Part shown: positions 17,790 to 27,385 of the stretch, one piece after another
How the letters are laid out: every line of letters begins with the position of its first letter
How positions within the stretch are numbered: the first letter of the stretch is position 1
Origin: Paracoccus sp. (in: a-proteobacteria)
GTDB taxonomy: Bacteria; Pseudomonadota; Alphaproteobacteria; Rhodobacterales; Rhodobacteraceae
NCBI RefSeq assembly: GCF_030604785.1
Contig: NZ_JAUVVF010000008.1
Location: 19,235 to 83,234 of the forward strand
Reading direction: 5' to 3'
DNA length: 64,000 nucleotides
Made by a program: the position numbers and the translations under genes
Notes under the pieces: generated by a model
Databases searched by the model: none
Told to the model about the DNA's origin: nothing
What the model saw: the letters and a program-made list of their open reading frames with translations, nothing else

Positions 17790-18575
17790 ATGAAGGACAG
17801 CACCGAGATCAGGGCCGTGGCCCACGCCATGGCCGATGCCGCCGCGCAGGCGATCCTGCCGCTGTTCCGCCAGCCCGACCTTGCTTCCGACAACAAGCGC
17901 CCGGACGGCTATGATCCAGTGACGCTGGCCGACCGCGCCGCCGAACGCGCCATGCGCGAGGTTCTGGCGCGCCGCCGCCCGCAGGACGCGATCCTGGGCG
18001 AGGAATACGGCGCGCAGGACGGCCAGAGCGGTCTGACCTGGGTGCTGGACCCGATTGACGGCACGCGCGCCTTTCTCTGCGGCGCGCCCTCCTGGGGGGT
18101 GCTGATCGGGCTGACCGGCCCCGAGGGGGTTCTCTACGGTCTGGTCGACCAGCCCTACACGCGCGAGCGTTTCGAGGGCGGTCTGGGTCATGCGCAGATG
18201 CAGGGCCCGCATGGCCGGACGGCGCTGTCCGTGCGCCCGACGACCAGTCTCAACGAGGCACGTCTGATGACGACCTTCCCCGAGGTGGGCACCCCTGCCG
18301 AGGCCGCCGCCTTTTCCCGCGTGGCGGCCGAGGTGCAACTGACCCGCTATGGTCTGGATTGCTATGCCTATGCGCTGCTGGCAATGGGGCAGGTCGATCT
18401 GGTGATCGAGGCGGGGCTGCAATCCTACGACATCGTGGCCCCCATCGCGGTGATCCGGGCGGCGGGCGGGATCGTGACCGACTGGCAGGGCGGCGACCCT
18501 GCAGGCGGCGGGCAGGTGATCGCCGCCGCCACCCCCGACCTGCACCGCGCGGCGCTGGACCTGCTGAACGCCTGA
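17790..18575 (+). CDS. hisN: Inositol-monophosphatase-family protein, probable histidinol-phosphatase
   Basis: A 261-residue Mg-dependent phosphatase. Metal-binding motifs are GEEYG, the hallmark DPIDGTRAF and the C-terminal SYDIVAPIAVIRAAGG. The sequence pattern (DPVTLADRAAERAMR, GLDCYAYALLAMGQVDLVIEAGLQ) fits the HisN branch that completes histidine synthesis in Actinobacteria and many Alphaproteobacteria. Inositol-1-phosphatase or another small phosphatase is possible. GGGGGCAGG precedes ATG 17790. mgtE follows after 44 bases in the same direction. Confidence 0.85.
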   Translation: MKDSTEIRAVAHAMADAAAQAILPLFRQPDLASDNKRPDGYDPVTLADRAAERAMREVLARRRPQDAILGEEYGAQDGQSGLTWVLDPIDGTRAFLCGAPSWGVLIGLTGPEGVLYGLVDQPYTRERFEGGLGHAQMQGPHGRTALSVRPTTSLNEARLMTTFPEVGTPAEAAAFSRVAAEVQLTRYGLDCYAYALLAMGQVDLVIEAGLQSYDIVAPIAVIRAAGGIVTDWQGGDPAGGGQVIAAATPDLHRAALDLLNA

Positions 18576-18619
18576 CGCCCCGCAAGGCGAGACCCCGAAG
18601 ACCCCGACAGGAGCGCATC

Positions 18620-20023
18620 ATGGCAGAAGACCAAAGCCAATCCTCTCTGGCCGAGCCCGAAGCCGAGCGCGAGGACGAGGATTTCGGCCCCAGCCGTGCC
18701 TGGCTGTCCCAGATCGACGCCGCCATCGAACAGTCGGATGCCGATCTTCTGAACCGCCTGCTGGAGCCGATGCACGGCGCCGACATCGCCGACATCATCG
18801 AACGCCTGCCGCCCGCACGCCGGCGCGCCTTTCTGGAGCTCTATTCCGGCGAGATCGACGGCGAGATCCTCTCCGAGATCGACGAATCCATCCGCGAGGA
18901 GGTCATCGACCTGCTGCCCCGCAGCGTCCTGGCCGAGGCCGTGCGCGAGATGGACAGCGACGATGTCGTGGACCTGATCGAGGATCTGGACGAGCCGGAA
19001 CGCGAGCACATCCTGGCCGCGCTGGACGAAAGCGACCGCGCCGCCGTCCAGCAGTCGCTGGCCTATCCCGAATACTCGGCCGGCCGCCTGATGCAGTCCG
19101 AGGTGGTGACCGCCCCCGAACACTGGACCGTGGGCGAGACGATCGACTTCCTGCGTGCCGAGGAATGGCTGCCCGAGCAATTCTATCACATCATCCTGGT
19201 CGATCCGCGCCGCCAGCCCATCGGCTATGTCACGCTTGGCCGCCTGCTGGCCGCCAAGCGCGATATCCCGCTGAAGGACCTGACCGAGGACAGTTTCCGC
19301 ACGATCAGCGCCCTGGCCGAGGAATCGGACGTGGCCTATCTGTTCAACCAGTATCACCTGATCTCGGCGCCCGTCGTGGACGAGGCCGACCGGCTGGTCG
19401 GCGTCATCACCATCGACGACGCCATGGCCGTGCTGGACGAGGAACATGAGGAGGACATGCTGCGCCTGGCGGGCGTGAACGATGAAAGCCACGTCTCGGA
19501 CGGGCCCGTCACGACCGCGCGTCAGCGTCTGCCCTGGCTGGTGGTGAACCTGTTCACGGCGTCGCTGTCGGCGGTTGTGATCAGCCGCTTCGAGGACACG
19601 ATCACCGCGCTGGTCGCGCTGGCGGCGCTGATGCCCATCGTCGCCTCGACCGGGGGCATTGCGGGGACGCAATCGCTGGCCGTGGCCGTGCGGGCGCTGG
19701 CGACGCGCGACCTGAACCGCTCGAACGCGCCCCGGGTGGTCCGGCGCGAATTGTTCGCGGGAATGCTGAACGGGCTGGGCCTTGCGCTGATCCTGGGCGT
19801 GGCGGGCACGCTGATCTTCGGCGACGTCAAGCTGGGCGTCGTTCTGGGGCTGGCCATGGTCGTGAACCAGATCGTCGCGGCGCTTGGCGGCGTTCTGGTG
19901 CCCCTGACACTGGACAAGCTGGGGCTGGACCCGGCCTTGGCCTCGGGAACCTTCGTGACGACGATGACCGACGTGATGGGCTTCTTCGCGTTCCTCGGCC
20001 TGGCGACGGTGATCCTGATATGA
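18620..20023 (+). CDS. mgtE: Magnesium transporter MgtE
   Basis: Mg2+-gated Mg2+ channel of the inner membrane, 467 residues. The acidic MgtE N domain (about 45-145, rich in Asp/Glu) is followed by two CBS domains (ending VVDEADRLVGVITIDDAMAVLDEE) and a five-helix membrane domain with the pore signature (ASTGGIAGTQSLAVAVRALA) and GTFVTTMTDVMGFFAFLGLA. Channel closure by Mg2+ binding to the N/CBS region is known for the family. Its stop overlaps the fthC start by four bases. Confidence 0.95.
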   Translation: MAEDQSQSSLAEPEAEREDEDFGPSRAWLSQIDAAIEQSDADLLNRLLEPMHGADIADIIERLPPARRRAFLELYSGEIDGEILSEIDESIREEVIDLLPRSVLAEAVREMDSDDVVDLIEDLDEPEREHILAALDESDRAAVQQSLAYPEYSAGRLMQSEVVTAPEHWTVGETIDFLRAEEWLPEQFYHIILVDPRRQPIGYVTLGRLLAAKRDIPLKDLTEDSFRTISALAEESDVAYLFNQYHLISAPVVDEADRLVGVITIDDAMAVLDEEHEEDMLRLAGVNDESHVSDGPVTTARQRLPWLVVNLFTASLSAVVISRFEDTITALVALAALMPIVASTGGIAGTQSLAVAVRALATRDLNRSNAPRVVRRELFAGMLNGLGLALILGVAGTLIFGDVKLGVVLGLAMVVNQIVAALGGVLVPLTLDKLGLDPALASGTFVTTMTDVMGFFAFLGLATVILI

Positions 20024-20574
20024 TCGCCGACCCCCGGGCGGCCAAGGCCGAACTGCGGCGGATGGCGCTGGCCGCGCGGGCCGCGGACGGGGATGCCGAG
20101 GCACTGACGCGGCATCTGGCCGAGGCCCTGGCGCCGCATGCCGGGCAGGTTCTGGCGGGCTATTGGCCCATGCGGGACGAGGCCGATCCGCGCCCGGCCA
20201 TGGCCGCGCATCGCGGTCCGCTCTGCCTGCCGGTGGTGGCAGGGCGCGACATGCCGCTGCTGTTCCGCCTGTGGCGGGGCGAGGCGCTTCAGCCCGGCCC
20301 GTGGGGAACCAGCCACCCGGCTGATTCGGCACCCGAGATGCGGCCCGACATCCTGATCGTGCCGCTGGCGGGCTTTGATCGGGCGGGCAACCGGCTGGGC
20401 TATGGCGGCGGGTTCTACGACAGGACGCTGGAAATGCTGCGCTCTTCGGGGCCGGTCCGGGCCATCGGGCTGGCCTTTGGCTGCCAGGAGGTGCCGAACA
20501 TCCCCGCCGAAGTCTTTGATCAGCCGCTTGACCTGATCGTGACCGATCGCGGTGCGCTGCACCCCGCAGGCTGA
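20020..20574 (+). CDS. fthC: 5-formyltetrahydrofolate cyclo-ligase
   Basis: Converts 5-formyl-THF to 5,10-methenyl-THF with ATP, returning a stored folate to the C1 pool. The 184-residue length is normal. The ATP-binding signature is GFDRAGNRLGYGGGFYDRTL, and LVPLAGFD precedes it. ATGA overlap with mgtE makes it co-translated. It is the last gene before the 428-base leader of nrdJ. Confidence 0.92.
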   Translation: MIADPRAAKAELRRMALAARAADGDAEALTRHLAEALAPHAGQVLAGYWPMRDEADPRPAMAAHRGPLCLPVVAGRDMPLLFRLWRGEALQPGPWGTSHPADSAPEMRPDILIVPLAGFDRAGNRLGYGGGFYDRTLEMLRSSGPVRAIGLAFGCQEVPNIPAEVFDQPLDLIVTDRGALHPAG

Positions 20575-20605
20575 ATTTCGCCGCCTGTGGCAGGCTTGCA
20601 TCATC

Positions 20606-20648
20606 TGTGCACAACCTGGGGATGATCTGCCGGAAAGCCTGTGGAAAA
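20606..20648 (-). promoter_or_regulatory. Two DnaA-box-like sites
   Basis: On the minus strand, TTGTGCACA (20614-20606) and TTTTCCACA (20648-20640) each differ at one position from TTATNCACA, are in the same orientation, and are 34 bases apart. They lie 355-397 bases before nrdJ. DnaA control of ribonucleotide reductase is known in E. coli nrdAB; here it is a suggestion. Confidence 0.3.
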
Positions 20649-20825
20649 TTTCGGGAAGATCGGCGCCAAGCCCTTGTCAGAATTGTATTTTTCGCGCCAC
20701 TGTCCGGACGGGACAAGATCGCGGCCCCGCGATTGTGCGCGAATCTCGGGGTCTGGTGCGGCGGGGCCTGTCAATCGCCCCGCCCCCGCGAAATGCAAAA
20801 AATATCAGTTGAATTGCGCCCGAAC

Positions 20826-20872
20826 GCCCGGCAGGTTGTGGGCTGTATATGATGCACCACAAGATCTGGTGG
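20826..20872 (+). promoter_or_regulatory. Candidate tandem NrdR boxes
   Basis: The downstream site (20857-20872, core CCACAAGATCTGGTGG) matches 11 of 16 positions of the NrdR consensus acaCwAtATaTwGtgt by hand count. A weaker site (8 of 16) is centred exactly 31 bases upstream at 20826-20841, the spacing expected of NrdR box pairs. A TATATGAT element, a possible -10, lies between them. Confidence 0.55.
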
Positions 20873-21002
20873 GCCTGATCGGGTCCCCGGAACCTCATGA
20901 AAGCCTGTTTCTGACCGGGTCACGCCCGGCCGGGCCGCCTTGGCGGGTGGATGGCTTCTGGCCTTGGGCGCATCGGGCGGCTGAACAGGGCAGGGACCGG
21001 AC

Positions 21003-24000
21003 ATGAAGATCGAACGGCGCTTCACCACCGCAGAGGGCGGGGCCTATGGCGGGATCGCCTTTGCCACGACCACCAGCGAGATCCGCAATCCCGACGGCTC
21101 GGTCGTGTTCCGCAATGACCGGGTCCGGGTCCCCGAAGGCTGGAGCCAAGTTGCAAGCGACGTCATCGCGCAGAAATATTTCCGCAAGGCGGGCGTTCCC
21201 GCGCGGTTGAAACCGGTGCGCGAAAAGGGCGTGCCGGACTTCCTGTGGCGCCATGTCGGCGACGAGGCCGCCTTGGCCGACCTGCCCGAGGACCAGCGTT
21301 ACGGAGGCGAGACCAGCGCCGCCCAGGTCTTTGACCGCATGGCGGGGGCCTGGACCTATTGGGGCTGGAAGGGCGGCTATTTCTCGACCGAGGAGGATGC
21401 CCGCGCCTATCTGGACGAGATGCGCCATATGCTGGCCCGCCAGATGGGCGCGCCGAACAGCCCGCAATGGTTCAACACCGGCCTGCACTGGGCCTACGGC
21501 ATCGACGGGCCGGGGCAAGGGCATTTCTACGTGGACCACAAGACCGGCAAGCTGGTCCGGTCCGACAGCGCCTATGAGCATCCCCAGCCCCATGCCTGCT
21601 TCATCCAGTCGGTCAGCGACGATCTGGTGAACGAGGGCGGGATCATGGACCTGTGGGTCCGCGAGGCGCGGCTCTTCAAGTACGGCTCGGGCACCGGCAC
21701 CAACTTCTCGTCGCTGCGCGGCGAGGGGGAACGGCTGTCGGGCGGCGGCAAATCCTCGGGGCTGATGGGGTTCCTGAAGATCGGCGACCGGGCTGCGGGC
21801 GCGATCAAGTCGGGCGGGACCACGCGGCGGGCGGCCAAGATGGTGATCTGCGACATGGATCACCCCGATATCGAGCAGTTCATCAACTGGAAGGTCATCG
21901 AGGAGCAGAAGGTGGCGAGCCTCGTCGCCGGCTCGAAGATGCACGAGCGCGAGCTGAACGCGATCTTCGCCGCGATCCGGGCCTGGGATGGCCGGGCCGA
22001 GGATGCGACCGATCCGGCGCAGAACGAGCCGCTGAAGGCCGCGATCCGCAGCGCCAAGCGCGCGATGATCCCCGAGACCTACGTGAACCGCGTGCTGCAA
22101 TACGCCAAGCAGGGCTTCGACAGCATCGAGTTCCCTACCTATGACACGGACTGGGATTCCGAGGCCTATACCAGCGTCTCGGGGCAGAACTCGAACAATT
22201 CGGTCCGCGTGACCGACGCCTTCCTGCGCGCCGTGCGCGAGGATGCGCCCTGGGAGCTGGTGCGCCGCACCGACGGCAAGGTGGCCAAGACGGTCTCGGC
22301 CCGCGAGCTTTGGGACCAGATCGGCCATGCGGCTTGGGCCTGCGCCGATCCCGGCATCCAGTTCCATGACACGGTCAACGCATGGCATACCTGCCCCGAG
22401 GACGGGCCGATCCGCGGCAGCAATCCGTGCAGCGAATACATGTTCCTGGACGATACGGCCTGCAACCTGGCGTCGATGAACCTGCTGACCTTCTGGTCGG
22501 GCGAGGGCTTCGATTCGGGGGCCTATGTCCATGCCGTGCGGCTGTGGACCGTCACGCTGGAGATCAGCGTGCTGATGGCCCAGTTCCCCAGCCGCGAGAT
22601 CGCGCAGCGCAGCTTTGATTTCCGTACGCTTGGTCTGGGCTATGCCAATATCGGCGGTCTGCTGATGAATATGGGCCTTGGCTATGACAGCGATCAGGGT
22701 CGCGCGCTCTGCGGAGCGCTGTCCGCGATCATGACCGGGGTGGCCTATGCCACCAGCGCCGAGATGGCGGCGGAACTGGGCGCCTTTGCCGGCTATGCGC
22801 GCAATCGCGACCACATGCTGCGCGTGATCCGCAACCACCGCGCCGCCGCCCATGGCACGGCTTATGAGGGCGTCAATGTGGCGCCCGTGGCGCTGGACGC
22901 CGCCAATTGCCCCGACCGTACGCTGGTCGCCCTGGCCCGCGAGGCCTGGGACGAGGCGCTGGCCCTTGGGCGGGCGCATGGCTACCGCAACGCGCAGACG
23001 ACCGTGATCGCGCCGACCGGCACGATCGGTCTGGTCATGGATTGCGACACGACCGGCATCGAGCCCGATTTCGCGCTGGTCAAGTTCAAGAAGCTGGCGG
23101 GCGGCGGCTATTTCAAGATCATCAACCAGTCGGTGCCCGCCGCGCTGGAAACGCTTGGCTATTCCTCGGGTCAGATCGCCGAGATCGTCGCCCATGCGGT
23201 CGGCCACGGCACGCTTGGCAACTGCCCCGGCATCAACCACACCGCGCTGGCCGGCCACGGCTTCGGTCTGGCCGAGATCGAGAAGATCGAGGCCGCTCTG
23301 CCCTCGGCCTTCGACATCCGCTTCGTCTTCAACCAATGGACGCTCGGCGAGGAATTCTGCCGCGGCACGCTTGGCATCCCCGCCGACAAGCTGGCCGATC
23401 CCGGCTTTGACCTGCTGCGCCATCTGGGCTTCACCCGCGCCCAGATCGAGGCTGCGAACGATCATGTCTGCGGCACCATGACGCTGGAAGGCGCGCCGCA
23501 TCTGAAGCCCGCGCATCTGCCGGTCTTCGACTGCGCCAATCCCTGCGGCAAGAAGGGCAGCCGCTTCCTGTCGGTCGAAAGCCATATCCGCATGATGGCG
23601 GCGGCCCAGAGCTTCATCTCGGGCGCGATCAGCAAGACGATCAACATGCCCGCCTCGGCGACCATCGCCGATGCGCTGGCGGCCTATGAGTTGAGCCATT
23701 CCTTGGGAATCAAGGCCAACGCGCTATATCGCGACGGCTCGAAGCTCAGCCAGCCTCTGGCCAGCGCCCTGATCGAGGATGATGACGAGGCCGAAGAGAC
23801 CCTGGCCCAGGGCTCTCCGCGCGAGAAGGCGGCCGTTCTGGCCGAGAAGATCGTCGAGAAGGTCATCGTCCGCGAGATCGTCCGCAGCCACCGCGAAAAG
23901 CTGCCGCAGCGCCGCAAGGGCTATACGCAAAAGGCCATCGTCGGCGGGCACAAGGTCTATCTGCGCACCGGCGAATACGATGACGGCAAGCTGGGCGAGA

Positions 24001-24596
24001 TCTTCATCGACATGCACAAGGAAGGCGCGGGCTTCCGGGCGATGATGAACAATTTCGCCATCGCCGTGTCCGTGGGCCTGCAATACGGCGTGCCGCTGGA
24101 GGAATTCGTGGACGCCTTCACCTTCACCCGCTTTGAACCGGCGGGGATGGTGCAGGGCAATGACAGCATCAAGAACGCGACCTCGATCCTTGACTATGTC
24201 TTCCGCGAACTGGCCGTCAGCTATCTGGACCGCACCGATCTGGCCCATGTAAAGCCCGAAGGCGCGCGGTTCGACGACATCGGCGGCGGCGAGGCCGAAG
24301 CCGCCAACGTCGCCCCGGTCAGCGACCAGACCGAGCTGAAATCGCTGACGATGCTGAAGCAGATCAGCAGCGCGGGCTATCTGCGCAAGCGGCTTCCGCA
24401 GGATCTGATGGTGCTGCAAACCAGCAGCCTGGCCCAAGGCGCGACGCTGGAAGGCCCCGCCATCGACGCCCGCGCCCGTGCGCGGATGCAGGGCTACGAG
24501 GGCGACCCCTGCGGCGAATGCGGCAATTACACGCTGGTGCGGAACGGCACCTGCATGAAGTGCAATACCTGCGGCGGCACCAGCGGCTGCAGTTGA
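21003..24596 (+). CDS. nrdJ: Adenosylcobalamin-dependent (class II) ribonucleotide reductase
   Basis: Reduces ribonucleotides to deoxyribonucleotides using a radical made from coenzyme B12, independent of oxygen. At 1197 residues it is the large form. The catalytic loop NPCSE is at 474-478 (Cys476, Glu478). [18 protein letters not shown] and the glycine-rich barrel segments follow. The C-terminal region carries the redox/zinc cysteine cluster (CGECG from Cys1170, then CMKC, NTCGG), which delivers electrons. No class I genes are seen here. It consumes the cofactor made by the cob genes in this window. Followed by a terminator at 24685. Confidence 0.97.
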   Translation: MKIERRFTTAEGGAYGGIAFATTTSEIRNPDGSVVFRNDRVRVPEGWSQVASDVIAQKYFRKAGVPARLKPVREKGVPDFLWRHVGDEAALADLPEDQRYGGETSAAQVFDRMAGAWTYWGWKGGYFSTEEDARAYLDEMRHMLARQMGAPNSPQWFNTGLHWAYGIDGPGQGHFYVDHKTGKLVRSDSAYEHPQPHACFIQSVSDDLVNEGGIMDLWVREARLFKYGSGTGTNFSSLRGEGERLSGGGKSSGLMGFLKIGDRAAGAIKSGGTTRRAAKMVICDMDHPDIEQFINWKVIEEQKVASLVAGSKMHERELNAIFAAIRAWDGRAEDATDPAQNEPLKAAIRSAKRAMIPETYVNRVLQYAKQGFDSIEFPTYDTDWDSEAYTSVSGQNSNNSVRVTDAFLRAVREDAPWELVRRTDGKVAKTVSARELWDQIGHAAWACADPGIQFHDTVNAWHTCPEDGPIRGSNPCSEYMFLDDTACNLASMNLLTFWSGEGFDSGAYVHAVRLWTVTLEISVLMAQFPSREIAQRSFDFRTLGLGYANIGGLLMNMGLGYDSDQGRALCGALSAIMTGVAYATSAEMAAELGAFAGYARNRDHMLRVIRNHRAAAHGTAYEGVNVAPVALDAANCPDRTLVALAREAWDEALALGRAHGYRNAQTTVIAPTGTIGLVMDCDTTGIEPDFALVKFKKLAGGGYFKIINQSVPAALETLGYSSGQIAEIVAHAVGHGTLGNCPGINHTALAGHGFGLAEIEKIEAALPSAFDIRFVFNQWTLGEEFCRGTLGIPADKLADPGFDLLRHLGFTRAQIEAANDHVCGTMTLEGAPHLKPAHLPVFDCANPCGKKGSRFLSVESHIRMMAAAQSFISGAISKTINMPASATIADALAAYELSHSLGIKANALYRDGSKLSQPLASALIEDDDEAEETLAQGSPREKAAVLAEKIVEKVIVREIVRSHREKLPQRRKGYTQKAIVGGHKVYLRTGEYDDGKLGEIFIDMHKEGAGFRAMMNNFAIAVSVGLQYGVPLEEFVDAFTFTRFEPAGMVQGNDSIKNATSILDYVFRELAVSYLDRTDLAHVKPEGARFDDIGGGEAEAANVAPVSDQTELKSLTMLKQISSAGYLRKRLPQDLMVLQTSSLAQGATLEGPAIDARARARMQGYEGDPCGECGNYTLVRNGTCMKCNTCGGTSGCS

Positions 24597-24684
24597 CCGG
24601 GGACACCGTCCCCGGCGACGGGGGCGGGGTGGCAGGCGGGATCGTCGCAGCAGAAAGCGCGCATCAAGACGCGGACCGGACTGG

Positions 24685-24706
24685 CCCGCCTCCTTCGGGG
24701 GGCGGG
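24685..24706 (+). terminator. Terminator after nrdJ
   Basis: A nine-base stem (CCCGCCTCC with one G-T wobble) around a TTCG tetraloop, followed by TTCTTTGTC. It separates nrdJ from trpB. Confidence 0.75.
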
Positions 24707-24812
24707 TTCTTTGTCACGCCCGGTCGGGCTTCACCAGCGGGCGGAATGCGGCTAGAAGGTCGGAAACGATCCTGCCCGACCCTACCTGATGACAATCCAA
24801 AAGGCGCATCCC

Positions 24813-26039
24813 ATGGCCGACGACCTGCCCAACAGCTTCATGCATGGCCCCGACGAAACGGGCCGTTTCGGCATCTATGGCGGCCGTTTCGTGTCGGAAA
24901 CGCTGATGCCGCTGATCCTGGACCTTCAGGCCGAATACGAGCGCGCCAAGACCGACCCGTCCTTCTGGGCGCAGATGGACGATCTGTGGACGCATTATGT
25001 GGGCCGTCCCTCGCCTCTCTATTTCTCGGAGCGGCTGACCCAGTATCTGGGCGGCGCCAGGATCTACATGAAGCGCGACGAGCTGAACCATACCGGCGCG
25101 CACAAGATCAACAACGTGCTGGGCCAGATCCTGCTGGCGATCCGCATGGGCAAGACGCGCATCATCGCGGAGACCGGCGCGGGCCAGCATGGCGTGGCGA
25201 CCGCGACCGTCTGCGCGCGGTTCGGGCTGAAATGCGTGGTCTATATGGGCGCCCATGATGTCGAGCGGCAGGCACCCAACGTCTTTCGCATGCGCCTGCT
25301 GGGGGCCGAGGTCGTGCCCGTCACCAGCGGTCGCGGCACGCTGAAGGACGCGATGAACGACGCGCTGCGCGACTGGGTGACGAATGTGCGCGACACGTTC
25401 TACTGCATCGGCACGGTGGCGGGGCCGCATCCTTATCCGGCGATGGTGCGCGACTTCCAGTCGATCATCGGCAAGGAGGTCCGCGAGCAGATCATGGCGC
25501 GCGAGGGGCGTCTGCCCGACACGCTGGTCGCGGCCATCGGCGGCGGCTCGAATGCGATGGGGCTGTTCTATCCCTTCCTCGACGATCCTTCGGTCGGCAT
25601 CATCGGGGTCGAGGCGGGCGGCAAGGGCGTCGATGACCGGATGGAGCATTGCGCCAGCCTGTCTGGCGGGCGCGCGGGTGTTCTGCACGGAAACCGCACC
25701 TATCTGCTGCAGGATGATGACGGCCAGATCCTCGAAGGCCATTCGATCAGCGCGGGTCTGGATTATCCGGGGATCGGGCCGGAACATGCCTGGCTCAAGG
25801 ATGTGGGCCGCGCGGAATATGTCAGCATCACCGATGACGAGGCCCTGGCCGCGTTCCAGCTGTGCTGCGCGCAAGAAGGCATCATCCCCGCGCTGGAGCC
25901 CAGCCATGCCCTGGCCCATGTCATCAAGATCGCGCCGACGCTGCCCGCCGACCATCTGATTGTAATGAACATGTGCGGACGCGGCGACAAGGACATCTTC
26001 ACCGTCGCCAAGCATCTGGGCCACGATATCCGCACCTGA
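24813..26039 (+). CDS. trpB: Tryptophan synthase beta subunit
   Basis: PLP enzyme joining indole and serine to form tryptophan. The 408-residue product begins MADDLPNSF and has [25 protein letters not shown] (PLP-binding Lys98), [18 protein letters not shown] and the C-terminal GRGDKD. ATG 24813 is preferred over 24789 because the conserved N-terminus begins there. trpF and trpA, its usual partners, are absent from the window, so this is a lone gene between terminators. Confidence 0.96.
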   Translation: MADDLPNSFMHGPDETGRFGIYGGRFVSETLMPLILDLQAEYERAKTDPSFWAQMDDLWTHYVGRPSPLYFSERLTQYLGGARIYMKRDELNHTGAHKINNVLGQILLAIRMGKTRIIAETGAGQHGVATATVCARFGLKCVVYMGAHDVERQAPNVFRMRLLGAEVVPVTSGRGTLKDAMNDALRDWVTNVRDTFYCIGTVAGPHPYPAMVRDFQSIIGKEVREQIMAREGRLPDTLVAAIGGGSNAMGLFYPFLDDPSVGIIGVEAGGKGVDDRMEHCASLSGGRAGVLHGNRTYLLQDDDGQILEGHSISAGLDYPGIGPEHAWLKDVGRAEYVSITDDEALAAFQLCCAQEGIIPALEPSHALAHVIKIAPTLPADHLIVMNMCGRGDKDIFTVAKHLGHDIRT

Positions 26040-26051
26040 TCGCCGGACGAG

Positions 26052-26074
26052 GCGGGCGGCGACGGGCCGCCCGC
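26052..26074 (+). terminator. Hairpin after trpB
   Basis: A perfect nine-base stem (GCGGGCGGC/GCCGCCCGC) with a five-base loop, 12 bases after the trpB stop. There is no clear T-run, so its termination efficiency is uncertain. Confidence 0.4.
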
Positions 26075-26103
26075 AGTCCCTCAGCGGCTGAGCAGCACGA
26101 TGT

Positions 26104-26616
26104 TCAGATCCGATTCCAGATGCGGCATCGGTAGGATGATGCGGGCGGCAGGTCGGCATAATCGGGCGGCGTCTCGCCCGCCACGAAGGCCGTGCCCAGA
26201 TAGGTCACCTCGCCATCGACCAGCCCGATCCGGCCCAGCATGCGCTGCGATCCGGTCAGCTTCTCGAAACGCCCGTCGGCGCCGACCCGGCAGCGGAAGG
26301 GTTGATAGGCGACCAGCGGCAGCCCGCCACCCAGTTTCAGCACGCGGCAGGACCAGTCGCCTTCCAGCATCAGCGCAGCGCCCAGGGGCGGCAGCGGCTC
26401 GCCCGCAAGGCCCGCGACCATCACGCCGACATCGCCCCTGTCGGCCGCCGCCAGTGCTCCCATCAGCGCGCGGCCTGCGGTTTCGTCGAAAAGCTCAAGC
26501 CGGGCGCGGTCGTCGGGGCGCATCGCCTCGGACAGGTCAGTCATCTCGATCGCATGGGCGGGCAGGGCGCCCAGAAGCGCGGCGGTGGCCAGAACGGCCA
26601 GATCAGTTTTCTTCAT
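26104..26616 (-). CDS. DUF4893-like secreted protein, apparently frameshifted near its C-terminus
   Basis: A 170-residue open frame with a signal peptide (AVLATAALLGALPAHA) and then features of DUF4893: DWSCRVLKLGG, FRCRV, FEKLTGSQRMLGRI, YLGTAFVAGE. Translation ends with SSYRCRIWNRI, which does not look like a family end. One extra base in the C-rich stretch near 26146-26151 would join YADLPP to RIILPMPHLESDLNIVLLSR and a stop at 26081-26083, a convincing natural C-terminus. The gene is therefore either frameshifted or carries a sequencing error. It overlaps the DUF2237 gene by 14 bases. Function unknown. Confidence 0.7.
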   Translation of the reverse strand: MKKTDLAVLATAALLGALPAHAIEMTDLSEAMRPDDRARLELFDETAGRALMGALAAADRGDVGVMVAGLAGEPLPPLGAALMLEGDWSCRVLKLGGGLPLVAYQPFRCRVGADGRFEKLTGSQRMLGRIGLVDGEVTYLGTAFVAGETPPDYADLPPASSYRCRIWNRI

Positions 26617-26977
26617 TGACGGCGTGGCTTTGCAACAATTCCAGCGGCAGGATGTCCAGCGCGCGGCGATGGGTGGATTCCAGAACGACCTTGGGCGCCG
26701 CGAATTCCTGCGCCGCCTGCAGAAAGCGCGAGGCGCAGAGGCACCAGCGATCCCCCGGCTTCAGCCCGGCAAAGCCGTATTCGGGGCGCGGCGTCGAAAG
26801 ATCGTTTCCCAGATAGGCCGACATGGCCAGGAAGTCGGCGGTCACGATCACGCAGACCGTGTGGCTGCCGCGATCCTCGGGGCCGGTATCGCAGCACCCG
26901 TTGCGATAGAAGCCCGTCATGGGCGCGGTCGAGCAGGGCTGCAACCTGCCGCCTAGGACATTGATCGACGCTTCCAT
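26603..26977 (-). CDS. DUF2237 family protein
   Basis: A 124-residue cytosolic protein starting MEASINVLGG with the family features PMTGFYRNGCC, HTVCVIVTADFL and DRWCLCASRFLQA. The conserved cysteines suggest a metal or redox role, but the family has no established function. ATG 26977 is preceded by AGGAGGGG; GTG 26980 is too close to it. It precedes and overlaps the DUF4893-like gene, so the two are likely co-expressed. Confidence 0.85.
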   Translation of the reverse strand: MEASINVLGGRLQPCSTAPMTGFYRNGCCDTGPEDRGSHTVCVIVTADFLAMSAYLGNDLSTPRPEYGFAGLKPGDRWCLCASRFLQAAQEFAAPKVVLESTHRRALDILPLELLQSHAVNEEN

Positions 26978-27072
26978 CACCCCTCCTGCCTGATGGCGAC
27001 AGATTAGCCAAAGGGGCAGGGCAGGCCAAGAAAAAGCGGCGCCGCCCGCGAAGCTGTGAGGCGGACATGGAA

Positions 27073-27092
27073 AAGGGGCCGAAAGGCCCCTT
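27073..27092 (-). terminator. Terminator after the 50-residue protein gene
   Basis: An eight-base stem (AAGGGGCC/GGCCCCTT) capped by a GAAA tetraloop (TTTC on the minus strand), with a short T-run on the minus strand. It lies 22 bases past the stop at 27115. Confidence 0.75.
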
Positions 27093-27114
27093 CGAGAACG
27101 CGTGCGGCGGCGCT

Positions 27115-27267
27115 TCAGGCGGCGCGGCGGGCGTCGAGTTCGCTGACGATCACGCGCGGGGCTTCCTCGCGGGTGAAATAGCCATACATCTGGTCAAGGA
27201 CGGCCTCGGCCTCGGCCGCGCGCTTGCGGTCGGCGATGCGGGCGGTCTTGCTGTCGAGCTTCGACAT
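27115..27267 (-). CDS. Small conserved protein, 50 residues
   Basis: A 51-codon gene with GGAGA ahead of ATG 27267 and a terminator right behind it. The product is helical and charged (KTARIADRKRAAEAEAVLDQ, then MYGYFTREEAPRVI). I recall similar tiny proteins in Rhodobacterales genomes but know no function. No signal peptide or membrane segment. The upstream in-frame extension is Arg-rich and lacks a ribosome-binding site. Confidence 0.7.
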   Translation of the reverse strand: MSKLDSKTARIADRKRAAEAEAVLDQMYGYFTREEAPRVIVSELDARRAA

Positions 27268-27345
27268 GGTTCGTCTCCGGGTTCGGGTCTTCCCTCCCAT
27301 GACGTGCAGATATTGACTGGCCGGTCAGAAAACCAGAGGCGAAAG

Positions 27346-27374
27346 ACCCGGCGCAAGGCAGCCATGCGCCGGGT
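27346..27374 (-). terminator. Terminator after tyrS
   Basis: A ten-base perfect stem (ACCCGGCGCA/TGCGCCGGGT) with a nine-base loop, 12 bases past the tyrS stop on the minus strand, followed there by TCTTTCG. Confidence 0.75.
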
Positions 27375-27385
27375 TCATGGGAAGA

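Larger units (their letters stand above)
20575..21002. other. Long leader region upstream of nrdJ
   Basis: A 428-base gap without a credible gene, locally AT-richer than the surroundings around 20640-20700 and 20795-20855. It contains two DnaA-box-like sites (20606-20648) and a pair of NrdR-box-like sites (20826-20872). I saw no adenosylcobalamin riboswitch signature. Confidence 0.6.

Noticed and set aside
20640..20740. Possible adenosylcobalamin riboswitch before nrdJ (GGGAAG and GCCACTG-like strings)
   Set aside because: The strings occur in the wrong order and the conserved B12 box with AGTCAGGA and GACCTGCC is missing.
24789..24812. Upstream ATG as the trpB start
   Set aside because: The conserved N-terminus MADDLPNSF begins at 24813, and the eight extra residues are not expected.
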